This document shows positions 38,945 through 52,624 of a stretch of DNA of 64,000 nt, piece by piece. The number at the start of each line of letters is the position of its first letter. Position 1 is the first letter of the stretch. The stretch is from Euwallacea fornicatus (Eukaryota; Arthropoda; Insecta; Coleoptera; Curculionidae), in the NCBI RefSeq assembly GCF_040115645.1, contig NW_027096023.1, forward strand, positions 896,001 through 960,000, in the 5' to 3' direction. The notes beneath the pieces are model-generated. The model was not told the DNA's origin. It searched no databases and saw nothing but the letters and a program-made list of their open reading frames with translations. The position numbers and the translations under genes were made by a program.

Positions 38945-39973
38945 TTTAGTGGGATATTGTTGCGTTTTCGAGACAAAGAGTAATTTCTTTGCTCAAACTC
39001 ACATATTTTGTGACTTTTCAAACTTTGAAAATTCATAACTTCGACAAATGATGTTCAAATTTCGTCAGCAATGGCTCAAATGAATAAGCTCGACTTGCTG
39101 TTTAATATAACTTACACATTTAGTGGGATATTGTTGCGTTTTCGAGACAAAGAGTAATTTCTTTGCTCAAACTCACATATTTTGTGACATTTCAAACTTT
39201 GAAAATTCATAACTTCGACAAATGATGTTCAAATTTCGTCAGCAATGGCTCAAATGAATAAGCTCGACTTGCTGTTTAATATAACTTACACAGTTTAGTG
39301 GCATGTTGTTGCGTTTTCGAGATAAACAGTAATTTCTTTGCTCAAACTCACATATTTTGTGACTTTTCAAACTTTGAAAATTCATAACTTCGACAAATGA
39401 TGTTCAAATTTCGTCAGCAATGGCTCAAATGAATAAGCTCGACTTGCTGTTTAATATAACTTACACATTTAGTGGGATATTGTTGCGTTTTCGAGACAAA
39501 GAGTAATTTCTTTGCTCAAACTCACATATTTTGTGACATTTCAAACTTTGAAAATTCATAACTTCGACAAATGATGTTCAAATTTCGTCAGCAATGGCTC
39601 AAATGAATAAGCTCGACTTGCTGTTTAATATAACTTACACAGTTTAGTGGCATGTTGTTGCGTTTTCGAGATAAACAGTAATTTCTTTGCTCAAACTCAC
39701 ATATTTTGTGACTTTTCAAACTTTGAAAATTCATAACTTCGACAAATGATGTTCAAATTTCGTCAGCAATGGCTCAAATGAATAAGCTCGACTTGCTGTT
39801 TAATATAACTTACACAGTTTAGTGGCATGTTGTTGCGTTTTCGAGATAAACGGTAATTTCTTTGCTCAAACTCACATATTTTGTGACTTTTCAAACTTTG
39901 AAAATTAATAACTTCGACAAATGATGTTCAAATTTCGTCAGCAATGGCTCAAATGAATAAGCTCGACTTGCTC

Positions 39974-42085
39974 TTTAATATCACTTACACATTTAGTGGG
40001 ATATTGTTGCGTTTTCGAGACAAAGAGTAATTTCTTTGCTCAAACTCACATATTTTGTGACATTTCAAACTTTGAAAATTCATAACTTCGACAAATGATG
40101 TTCAAATTTCGTCAGCAATGGCTCAAATGAATAAGCTCGACTTGCTGTTTAATATAACTTACACAGTTTAGTGGCATGTTGTTGCGTTTTCGAGATAAAC
40201 GGTAATTTCTTTGCTCAAACTCACATATTTTGTGACTTTTCAAACTTTGAAAATTAATAACTTCGACAAATGATGTTCAAATTTCTTCAGCAATGGCTCA
40301 AATGAATAAGCTCGACTTGCTCTTTAATATCACTTACACATTTAGTGGGATATTGTTGCGTTTTCGAGACAAAGAGTAATTTCTTTGCTCAAACTCACAT
40401 ATTTTGTGACATTTCAAACTTTGAAAATTCATAACTTCGACAAATGATGTTCAAATTTCGTCAGCAATGGCTCAAATGAATAAGCTCGACTTGCTGTTTA
40501 ATATAACTTACACAGTTTAGTGGCATGTTGTTGCGTTTTCGAGATAAACAGTAATTTCTTTGCTCAAACTCACATATTTTGTGACATTTCAAACTTTGAA
40601 AATTCATAACTTCGACAAATGATGTTCAAATTTCGTCAGCAATGGCTCAAATGAATAAGCTCGACTTGCTGTTTAATATCACTTACACATTTAGTGGGAT
40701 ATTGTTGCGTTTTCGAGACAAAGAGTAATTTCTTTGCTCAAACTCACATATTTTGTGACATTTCAAACTTTGAAAATTCATAACTTCGACAAATGATGTT
40801 CAAATTTCGTCAGCAATGGCTCAAATGAATAAGCTCGACTTGCTGTTTAATATAACTTACACAGTTTAGTGGCATGTTGTTGCGTTTTCGAGATAAACGG
40901 TAATTTCTTTGCTCAAACTCACATATTTTGTGACTTTTCAAACTTTGAAAATTAATAACTTCGACAAATGATGTTCAAATTTCTTCAGCAATGGCTCAAA
41001 TGAATAAGCTCGACTTGCTCTTTAATATCACTTACACATTTAGTGGGATATTGTTGCGTTTTCGAGACAAAGAGTAATTTCTTTGCTCAAACTCACATAT
41101 TTTGTGACATTTCAAACTTTGAAAATTCATAACTTCGACAAATGATGTTCAAATTTCGTCAGCAATGGCTCAAATGAATAAGCTCGACTTGCTGTTTAAT
41201 ATAACTTACACAGTTTAGTGGCATGTTGTTGCGTTTTCAAGATAAACAGTAATTTCTTTGCTCAAACTCACATATTTTGTGACATTTCAAACTTTGAAAA
41301 TTCATAACTTCGACAAATGATGTTCAAATTTCGTCAGCAATGGCTCAAATGAATAAGCTCGACTTGCTGTTTAATATCACTTACACATTTAGTGGGATAT
41401 TGTTGCGTTTTCGAGACAAAGAGTAATTTCTTTGCTCAAACTCACATATTTTGTGACATTTCAAACTTTGAAAATTCATAACTTCGACAAATGATGTTCA
41501 AATTTCGTCAGCAATGGCTCAAATGAATAAGCTCGACTTGCTGTTTAATATAACTTACACAGTTTAGTGGCATGTTGTTGCGTTTTCGAGATAAACAGTA
41601 ATTTCTTTGCTCAAACTCACATATTTTGTGACTTTTCAAACTTTGAAAATTCATAACTTCGACAAATGATGTTTCAATTTCGTCAGCAATGGCTCAAATG
41701 AATAAGCTCGACTTGCTGTTTAATATAACTTACACAGTTTAGTGGCATGTTGTTGCGTTTTCGAGATAAACAGTAATTTCTTTGCTCAAACTCACATATT
41801 TTGTGACATTTCAAACTTTGAAAATTCATAACTTCGACAAATGATGTTCAAATTTCGTCAGCAATGGCTCAAATGAATAAGCTCGACTTGCTCTTTAATA
41901 TCACTTACACATTTAGTGGGATATTGTTGCGTTTTCGAGACAAAGAGTAATTTCTTTGCTCAAACTCACATATTTTGTGACATTTCAAACTTTGAAAATT
42001 CATAACTTCGACAAATGATGTTCAAATTTCGTCAGCAATGGCTCAAATGAATAAGCTCGACTTGCTGTTTAATATAACTTACACA
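39974..42085 (+). repeat. Duplicated segment, offset 3,141 bp, copy 2
   Basis: This is the partner of 36833-38944, including the same internal 698-bp period (acgg sites at 40188 and 40886). The nested arrangement implies that the 698-bp duplication happened first and was then copied as part of the larger segment. Confidence 0.88.
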
Positions 42086-43997
42086 GTTTAGTGGCATGTT
42101 GTTGCGTTTTCGAGATAAACAGTAATTTCTTTGCTCAAACTCACATATTTTGTGACTTTTCAAACTTTGAAAATTCATAACTTCGACAAATGATGTTCAA
42201 ATTTCGTCAGCAATGGCTCAAATGAATAAGCTCGACTTGCTGTTTAATATAACTTACACATTTAGTGGGATATTGTTGCGTTTTCGAGACAAAGAGTAAT
42301 TTCTTTGCTCAAACTCACATATTTTGTGACATTTCAAACTTTGAAAATTCATAACTTCGACAAATGATGTTCAAATTTCGTCAGCAATGGCTCAAATGAA
42401 TAAGCTCGACTTGCTGTTTAATATAACTTACACAGTTTAGTGGCATGTTGTTGCGTTTTCGAGATAAACAGTAATTTCTTTGCTCAAACTCACATATTTT
42501 GTGACTTTTCAAACTTTGAAAATTCATAACTTCGACAAATGATGTTCAAATTTCGTCAGCAATGGCTCAAATGAATAAGCTCGACTTGCTCTTTAATATC
42601 ACTTACACATTTAGTGGGATATTGTTGCGTTTTCGAGACAAAGAGTAATTTCTTTGCTCAAACTCACATATTTTGTGACATTTCAAACTTTGAAAATTCA
42701 TAACTTCGACAAATGATGTTCAAATTTCGTCAGCAATGGCTCAAATGAATAAGCTCGACTTGCTCTTTAATATCACTTACACAGTTTAGTGGCATGTTGT
42801 TGCGTTTTCGAGATAAACAGTAATTTCTTTGCTCAAACTCACATATTTTGTGACTTTTCAAACTTTGAAAATTCATAACTTCGACAAATGATGTTCAAAT
42901 TTCGTCAGCAATGGCTCAAATGAATAAGCTCGACTTGCTGTTTAATATAACTTACACAGTTTAGTGGCATGTTGTTGCGGTTTCGAGACAAAGAGTAATT
43001 TCTTTGCTCAAACTCACATATTTTGTGACTTTTCAAACTTTGAAAATTCATAACTTCGACAAATGATGTTCAAATTTCGTCAGCAATGGCTCAAATGAAT
43101 AAGCTCGACTTGCTGTTTAATATCACTTACACATTTAGTGGGATATTGTTGCGTTTTCGAGACAAAGAGTAATTTCTTTGCTCAAACTCACATATTTTGT
43201 GACATTTCAAACTTTGAAAATTCATAACTTCGACAAATGATGTTCAAATTTCGTCAGCAATGGCTCAAATGAATAAGCTCGACTTGCTGTTTAATATAAC
43301 TTACACAGTTTAGTGGCATGTTGTTGCGTTTTCGAGATAAACAGTAATTTCTTTGCTCAAACTCACATATTTTGTGACTTTTCAAACTTTGAAAATTCAT
43401 AACTTCGACAAATGATGTTTCAATTTCGTCAGCAATGGCTCAAATGAATAAGCTCGACTTGCTGTTTAATATAACTTACACAGTTTAGTGGCATGTTGTT
43501 GCGTTTTCGAGATAAACAGTAATTTCTTTGCTCAAACTCACATATTTTGTGACATTTCAAACTTTGAAAATTCATAACTTCGACAAATGATGTTCAAATT
43601 TCGTCAGCAATGGCTCAAATGAATAAGCTCGACTTGCTCTTTAATATCACTTACACATTTAGTGGGATATTGTTGCGTTTTCGAGACAAAGAGTAATTTC
43701 TTTGCTCAAACTCACATATTTTGTGACATTTCAAACTTTGAAAATTCATAACTTCGACAAATGATGTTCAAATTTCGTCAGCAATGGCTCAAATGAATAA
43801 GCTCGACTTGCTGTTTAATATAACTTACACAGTTTAGTGGCATGTTGTTGCGTTTTCGAGATAAACAGTAATTTCTTTGCTCAAACTCACATATTTTGTG
43901 ACTTTTCAAACTTTGAAAATTCATAACTTCGACAAATGATGTTCAAATTTCGTCAGCAATGGCTCAAATGAATAAGCTCGACTTGCTGTTTAATATA

Positions 43998-44844
43998 ACT
44001 TACACATTTAGTGGGATATTGTTGCGTTTTCGAGACAAAGAGTAATTTCTTTGCTCAAACTCACATATTTTGTGACATTTCAAACTTTGAAAATTCATAA
44101 CTTCGACAAATGATGTTCAAATTTCGTCAGCAATGGCTCAAATGAATAAGCTCGACTTGCTCTTTAATATCACTTACACATTTAGTGGGATATTGTTGCG
44201 TTTTCGAGACAAAGAGTAATTTCTTTGCTCAAACTCACATATTTTGTGACATTTCAAAATTTGAAAATTCATAACTTCGACAAATGATGTTCAAATTTCG
44301 TCAGCAATGGCTCAAATGAATAAGCTCGACTTGCTGTTTAATATAACTTACACAGTTTAGTGGCATGTTGTTGCGTTTTCGAGATAAACAGTAATTTCTT
44401 TGCTCAAACTCACATATTTTGTGACTTTTCAAACTTTGAAAATTCATAACTTCGACAAATGATGTTCAAATTTCGTCAGCAATGGCTCAAATGAATAAGC
44501 TCGACATGCTGTTTAATATAACTTACACATTTAGTGGGATATTGTTGCGTTTTCGAGACAAAGAGTAATTTCTTTGCTCAAACTCACATATTTTGTGACA
44601 TTTCAAACTTTGAAAATTCATAACTTCGACAAATGATGTTCAAATTTCGTCAGCAATGGCTCAAATGAATAAGCTCGACTTGCTCTTTAATATCACTTAC
44701 ACATTTAGTGGGATATTGTTGCGTTTTCGAGACAAAGAGTAATTTCTTTGCTCAAACTCACATATTTTGTGACATTTCAAACTTTGAAAATTCATAACTT
44801 CGACAAATGATGTTCAAATTTCGTCAGCAATGGCTCAAATGAAT
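43998..44844 (+). repeat. Five-monomer tandem duplication (871 bp), copy 1
   Basis: It matches 44869-45715 over 847 bp (five monomers, four short). It shares tttcaaaatttg and the private cgacatgc change (44506/45377). The limits are a43997/c44868 and t44845 (gaattagc)/a45716. Confidence 0.87.
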
Positions 44845-44868
44845 TAGCTCGACTTGCTGTTTAATATC

Positions 44869-45715
44869 ACTTACACATTTAGTGGGATATTGTTGCGTTT
44901 TCGAGACAAAGAGTAATTTCTTTGCTCAAACTCACATATTTTGTGACATTTCAAACTTTGAAAATTCATAACTTCGACAAATGATGTTCAAATTTCGTCA
45001 GCAATGGCTCAAATGAATAAGCTCGACTTGCTCTTTAATATCACTTACACATTTAGTGGGATATTGTTGCGTTTTCGAGACAAAGAGTAATTTCTTTGCT
45101 CAAACTCACATATTTTGTGACATTTCAAAATTTGAAAATTCATAACTTCGACAAATGATGTTCAAATTTCGTCAGCAATGGCTCAAATGAATAAGCTCGA
45201 CTTGCTGTTTAATATAACTTACACAGTTTAGTGGCATGTTGTTGCGTTTTCGAGATAAACAGTAATTTCTTTGCTCAAACTCACATATTTTGTGACTTTT
45301 CAAACTTTGAAAATTCATAACTTCGACAAATGATGTTCAAATTTCGTCAGCAATGGCTCAAATGAATAAGCTCGACATGCTGTTTAATATAACTTACACA
45401 TTTAGTGGGATATTGTTGCGTTTTCGAGACAAAGAGTAATTTCTTTGCTCAAACTCACATATTTTGTGACATTTCAAACTTTGAAAATTCATAACTTCGA
45501 CAAATGATGTTCAAATTTCGTCAGCAATGGCTCAAATGAATAAGCTCGACTTGCTCTTTAATATCACTTACACATTTAGTGGGATATTGTTGCGTTTTCG
45601 AGACAAAGAGTAATTTCTTTGCTCAAACTCACATATTTTGTGACATTTCAAACTTTGAAAATTCATAACTTCGACAAATGATGTTCAAATTTCGTCAGCA
45701 ATGGCTCAAATGAAT
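44869..45715 (+). repeat. Five-monomer tandem duplication (871 bp), copy 2
   Basis: This is the partner of 43998-44844. No internal difference was seen. Confidence 0.87.
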
Positions 45716-48700
45716 AAGCTCGACTTGCTGTTTAATATCACTTACACATTTAGTGGGATATTGTTGCGTTTTCGAGACAAAGAGTAATTTCTTTGCTCAA
45801 ACTCACATATTTTGTGACATTTCAAACTTTGAAAATTCATAACTTCGACAAATGATGTTCAAATTTCGTCAGCAATGGCTCAAATGAATAAGCTCGACTT
45901 GCTGTTTAATATAACTTACACAGTTTAGTGGCATGTTGTTGCGTTTTCGAGATAAACGGTAATTTCTTTGCTCAAACTCACATATTTTGTGACTTTTCAA
46001 ACTTTGAAAATTAATAACTTCGACAAATGATGTTCAAATTTCTTCAGCAATGGCTCAAATGAATAAGCTCGACTTGCTCTTTAATATCACTTACACATTT
46101 AGTGGGATATTGTTGCGTTTTCGAGACAAAGAGTAATTTCTTTGCTCAAACTCACATATTTTGTGACATTTCAAACTTTGAAAATTCATAACTTCGACAA
46201 ATGATGTTCAAATTTCGTCAGCAATGGCTCAAATGAATTAGCTCGACTTGCTGTTTAATATCACTTACACATTTAGTGGGATATTGTTGCGTTTTCGAGA
46301 CAAAGAGTAATTTCTTTGCTCAAACTCACATATTTTGTGACATTTCAAACTTTGAAAATTCATAACTTCGACAAATGATGTTCAAATTTCGTCAGCAATG
46401 GCTCAAATGAATAAGCTCGACTTGCTCTTTAATATCACTTACACATTTAGTGGGATATTGTTGCGTTTTCGAGACAAAGAGTAATTTCTTTGCTCAAACT
46501 CACATATTTTGTGACATTTCAAACTTTGAAAATTCATAACTTCGACAAATGATGTTCAAATTTCGTCAGCAATGGCTCAAATGAATAAGCTCGACTTGCT
46601 CTTTAATATCACTTACACAGTTTAGTGGCATGATGTTGCGTTTTCGAGATAAACAGTAATTTCTTTGCTCAAACTCACATATTTTGTGACTTTTCAAACT
46701 TTGAAAATTCATAACTTCGACAAATGATGTTCAAATTTCGTCAGCAATGGCTCAAATGAATAAGCTCGACTTGCTCTTTAATATCACTTACACATTTAGT
46801 GGGATATTGTTGCGTTTTCGAGACAAAGAGTAATTTCTTTGCTCAAACTCACATATTTTGTGACATTTCAAACTTTGAAAATTCATAACTTCGACAAATG
46901 ATGTTCAAATTTCGTCAGCAATGGCTCAAATGAATAAGCTCGACTTGCTCTTTAATATCACTTACACAGTTTAGTGGCATGATGTTGCGTTTTCGAGATA
47001 AACAGTAATTTCTTTGCTCAAACTCACATATTTTGTGACTTTTCAAACTTTGAAAATTCATAACTTCGACAAATGATGTTCAAATTTCGTCAGCAATGGC
47101 TCAAATGAATAAGCTCGACTTGCTCTTTAATATCACTTACACAGTTTAGTGGCATGATGTTGCGTTTTCGAGATAAACAGTAATTTCTTTGCTCAAACTC
47201 ACATATTTTGTGACTTTTCAAACTTTGAAAATTCATAACTTCGACAAATGATGTTCAAATTTCGTCAGCAATGGCTCAAATGAATAAGCTCGACTTGCTG
47301 TTTAATATAACTTACACAGTTTAGTGGCATGTTGTTGCGTTTTCGAGATAAACAGTAATTTCTTTGCTCAAACTCACATATTTTGTGACATTTCAAACTT
47401 TGAAAATTCATAACTTCGACAAATGATGTTCAAATTTCGTCAGCAATGGCTCAAATGAATAAGCTCGACTTGCTCTTTAATATCACTTACACATTTAGTG
47501 GGATATTGTTGCGTTTTCGAGACAAAGAGTAATTTCTTTGCTCAAACTCACATATTTTGTGACATTTCAAACTTTGAAAATTCATAACTTCGACAAATGA
47601 TGTTCAAATTTCGTCAGCAATGGCTCAAATGAATAAGCTCGACTTGCTGTTTAATATAACTTACACATTTAGTGGGATATTGTTGCGTTTTCGAGACAAA
47701 GAGTAATTTCTTTGCTCAAACTCACATATTTTGTGACATTTCAAACTTTGAAAATTCATAACTTCGACAAATGATGTTCAAATTTCGTCAGCAATGGCTC
47801 AAATGAATAAGCTCGACTTGCTGTTTAATATAACTTACACATTTAGTGGGATATTGTTGCGTTTTCGAGACAAAGAGTAATTTCTTTGCTCAAACTCACA
47901 TATTTTGTGACATTTCAAACTTTGAAAATTCATAACTTCGACAAATGATGTTCAAATTTCGTCAGCAATGGCTCAAATGAATAAGCTCGACTTGCTGTTT
48001 AATATAACTTACACAGTTTAGTGGCATGTTGTTGCGTTTTCGAGATAAACAGTAATTTCTTTGCTCAAACTCACATATTTTGTGACTTTTCAAACTTTGA
48101 AAATTCATAACTTCGACAAATGATGTTTCAATTTCGTCAGCAATGGCTCAAATGAATAAGCTCGACTTGCTGTTTAATATAACTTACACAGTTTAGTGGC
48201 ATGTTGTTGCGTTTTCGAGATAAACAGTAATTTCTTTGCTCAAACTCACATATTTTGTGACATTTCAAACTTTGAAAATTCATAACTTCGACAAATGATG
48301 TTCAAATTTCGTCAGCAATGGCTCAAATGAATAAGCTCGACTTGCTCTTTAATATCACTTACACATTTAGTGGGATATTGTTGCGTTTTCGAGACAAAGA
48401 GTAATTTCTTTGCTCAAACTCACATATTTTGTGACATTTCAAACTTTGAAAATTCATAACTTCGACAAATGATGTTCAAATTTCGTCAGCAATGGCTCAA
48501 ATGAATAAGCTCGACTTGCTGTTTAATATAACTTACACAGTTTAGTGGCATGTTGTTGCGTTTTCGAGATAAACAGTAATTTCTTTGCTCAAACTCACAT
48601 ATTTTGTGACATTTCAAACTTTGAAAATTCATAACTTCGACAAATGATGTTCAAATTTCGTCAGCAATGGCTCAAATGAATAAGCTCGACTTGCTCTTTA

Positions 48701-50994
48701 ATATCACTTACACATTTAGTGGGATATTGTTGCGTTTTCGAGACAAAGAGTAATTTCTTTGCTCAAACTCACATATTTTGTGACATTTCAAACTTTGAAA
48801 ATTCATAACTTCGACAAATGATGTTCAAATTTCGTCAGCAATGGCTCAAATGAATAAGCTCGACTTGCTGTTTAATATAACTTACACATTTAGTGGGATA
48901 TTGTTGCGTTTTCGAGACAAAGAGTAATTTCTTTGCTCAAACTCACATATTTTGTGACATTTCAAACTTTGAAAATTCATAACTTCGACAAATGATGTTC
49001 AAATTTCGTCAGCAATGGCTCAAATGAATAAGCTCGACTTGCTCTTTAATATCACTTACACATTTAGTGGGATATTGTTGCGTTTTCGAGACAAAGAGTA
49101 ATTTCTTTGCTCAAACTCACATATTTTGTGACATTTCAAAATTTGAAAATTCATAACTTCGACAAATGATGTTCAAATTTCGTCAGCAATGGCTCAAATG
49201 AATAAGCTCGACTTGCTGTTTAATATAACTTACACAGTTTAGTGGCATGTTGTTGCGTTTTCGAGATAAACAGTAATTTCTTTGCTCAAACTCACATATT
49301 TTGTGACTTTTCAAACTTTGAAAATTCATAACTTCGACAAATGATGTTCAAATTTCGTCAGCAATGGCTCAAATGAATAAGCTCGACTTGCTGTTTAATA
49401 TAACTTACACATTTAGTGGGATATTGTTGCGTTTTCGAGACAAAGAGTAATTTCTTTGCTCAAACTCACATATTTTGTGACATTTCAAACTTTGAAAATT
49501 CATAACTTCGACAAATGATGTTCAAATTTCGTCAGCAATGGCTCAAATGAATAAGCTCGACTTGCTGTTTAATATAACTTACACATTTAGTGGGATATTG
49601 TTGCGTTTTCGAGACAAAGAGTAATTTCTTTGCTCAAACTCACATATTTTGTGACTTTTCAAACTTTGAAAATTCATAACTTCGACAAATGATGTTCAAA
49701 TTTCGTCAGCAATGGCTCAAATGAATAAGCTCGACTTGCTGTTTAATATAACTTACACAGTTTAGTGGCATGTTGTTGCGTTTTCGAGATAAACGGTAAT
49801 TTCTTTGCTCAAACTCACATATTTTGTGACTTTTCAAACTTTGAAAATTAATAACTTCGACAAATGATGTTCAAATTTCTTCAGCAATGGCTCAAATGAA
49901 TAAGCTCGACTTGCTCTTTAATATCACTTACACATTTAGTGGGATATTGTTGCGTTTTCGAGACAAAGAGTAATTTCTTTGCTCAAACTCACATATTTTG
50001 TGACATTTCAAACTTTGAAAATTCATAACTTCGACAAATGATGTTCAAATTTCGTCAGCAATGGCTCAAATGAATAAGCTCGACTTGCTGTTTAATATCA
50101 CTTACACATTTAGTGGGATATTGTTGCGTTTTCGAGACAAAGAGTAATTTCTTTGCTCAAACTCACATATTTTGTGACATTTCAAACTTTGAAAATTCAT
50201 AACTTCGACAAATGATGTTCAAATTTCGTCAGCAATGGCTCAAATGAATAAGCTCGACTTGCTGTTTAATATAACTTACACAGTTTAGTGGCATGTTGTT
50301 GCGTTTTCGAGATAAACGGTAATTTCTTTGCTCAAACTCACATATTTTGTGACTTTTCAAACTTTGAAAATTAATAACTTCGACAAATGATGTTCAAATT
50401 TCTTCAGCAATGGCTCAAATGAATAAGCTCGACTTGCTCTTTAATATCACTTACACATTTAGTGGGATATTGTTGCGTTTTCGAGACAAAGAGTAATTTC
50501 TTTGCTCAAACTCACATATTTTGTGACATTTCAAACTTTGAAAATTCATAACTTCGACAAATGATGTTCAAATTTCGTCAGCAATGGCTCAAATGAATAA
50601 GCTCGACTTGCTGTTTAATATAACTTACACAGTTTAGTGGCATGTTGTTGCGTTTTCGAGATAAACAGTAATTTCTTTGCTCAAACTCACATATTTTGTG
50701 ACATTTCAAACTTTGAAAATTCATAACTTCGACAAATGATGTTCAAATTTCGTCAGCAATGGCTCAAATGAATAAGCTCGACTTGCTCTTTAATATCACT
50801 TACACAGTTTAGTGGCATGTTGTTGCGTTTTCGAGATAAACAGTAATTTCTTTGCTCAAACTCACATATTTTGTGACATTTCAAACTTTGAAAATTCATA
50901 ACTTCGACAAATGATGTTCAAATTTCGTCAGCAATGGCTCAAATGAATAAGCTCGACTTGCTCTTTAATATCACTTACACAGTTTAGTGGCATG

Positions 50995-52624
50995 TTGTTG
51001 CGTTTTCGAGACAAAGAGTAATTTCTTTGCTCAAACTCACATATTTTGTGACATTTCAAACTTTGAAAATTCATAACTTCGACAAATGATGTTCAAATTT
51101 CGTCAGCAATGGCTCAAATGAATAAGCTCGACTTGCTCTTTAATATCACTTACACAGTTTAGTGGCATGTTGTTGCGTTTTCGAGATAAACAGTAATTTC
51201 TTTGCTCAAACTCACATATTTTGTGACTTTTCAAACTTTGAAAATTCATAACTTCGACAAATGATGTTCAAATTTCGTCAGCAATGGCTCAAATGAATAA
51301 GCTCGACTTGCTGTTTAATATAACTTACACAGTTTAGTGGCATGTTGTTGCGGTTTCGAGACAAAGAGTAATTTCTTTGCTCAAACTCACATATTTTGTG
51401 ACTTTTCAAACTTTGAAAATTCATAACTTCGACAAATGATGTTCAAATTTCGTCAGCAATGGCTCAAATGAATAAGCTCGACTTGCTGTTTAATATCACT
51501 TACACATTTAGTGGGATATTGTTGCGTTTTCGAGACAAAGAGTAATTTCTTTGCTCAAACTCACATATTTTGTGACATTTCAAACTTTGAAAATTCATAA
51601 CTTCGACAAATGATGTTCAAATTTCGTCAGCAATGGCTCAAATGAATAAGCTCGACTTGCTGTTTAATATCACTTACACAGTTTAGTGGCATGTTGTTGC
51701 GGTTTCGAGACAAAGAGTAATTTCTTTGCTCAAACTCACATATTTTGTGACATTTCAAACTTTGAAAATTCATAACTTCGACAAATGATGTTCAAATTTC
51801 GTCAGCAATGGCTCAAATGAATAAGCTCGACTTGCTCTTTAATATCACTTACACATTTAGTGGGATATTGTTGCGTTTTCGAGACAAAGAGTAATTTCTT
51901 TGCTCAAACTCACATATTTTGTGACTTTTCAAACTTTGAAAATTCATAACTTCGACAAATGATGTTCAAATTTCGTCAGCAATGGCTCAAATGAATAAGC
52001 TCGACTTGCTGTTTAATATAACTTACACAGTTTAGTGGCATGTTGTTGCGTTTTCGAGATAAACAGTAATTTCTTTGCTCAAACTCACATATTTTGTGAC
52101 TTTTCAAACTTTGAAAATTAATAACTTCGACAAATGATGTTCAAATTTCGTCAGCAATGGCTCAAATGAATAAGCTCGACTTGCTGTTTAATATAACTTA
52201 CACAGTTTAGTGGCATGTTGTTGCGTTTTCGAGATAAACAGTAATTTCTTTGCTCAAACTCACATATTTTGTGACATTTCAAACTTTGAAAATTCATAAC
52301 TTCGACAAATGATGTTCAAATTTCGTCAGCAATGGCTCAAATGAATAAGCTCGACTTGCTCTTTAATATCACTTACACATTTAGTGGGATATTGTTGCGT
52401 TTTCGAGACAAAGAGTAATTTCTTTGCTCAAACTCACATATTTTGTGACATTTCAAACTTTGAAAATTCATAACTTCGACAAATGATGTTCAAATTTCGT
52501 CAGCAATGGCTCAAATGAATAAGCTCGACTTGCTCTTTAATATCACTTACACAGTTTAGTGGCATGTTGTTGCGTTTTCGAGATAAACAGTAATTTCTTT
52601 GCTCAAACTCACATATTTTGTGAC
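50995..52624 (+). repeat. Duplicated segment, offset 4,187 bp, copy 1
   Basis: It matches 55182-56811 over about 1,630 bp (24-monomer offset, 13 short). It includes the unusual combination gctgttt + tatcac + long tail + gcggtttcg (51670-51710, repeated near 55,850-55,890) and an aaaattaataac copy (near 52,116 and 56,303). It ends at a52625/t56812. Confidence 0.86.
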
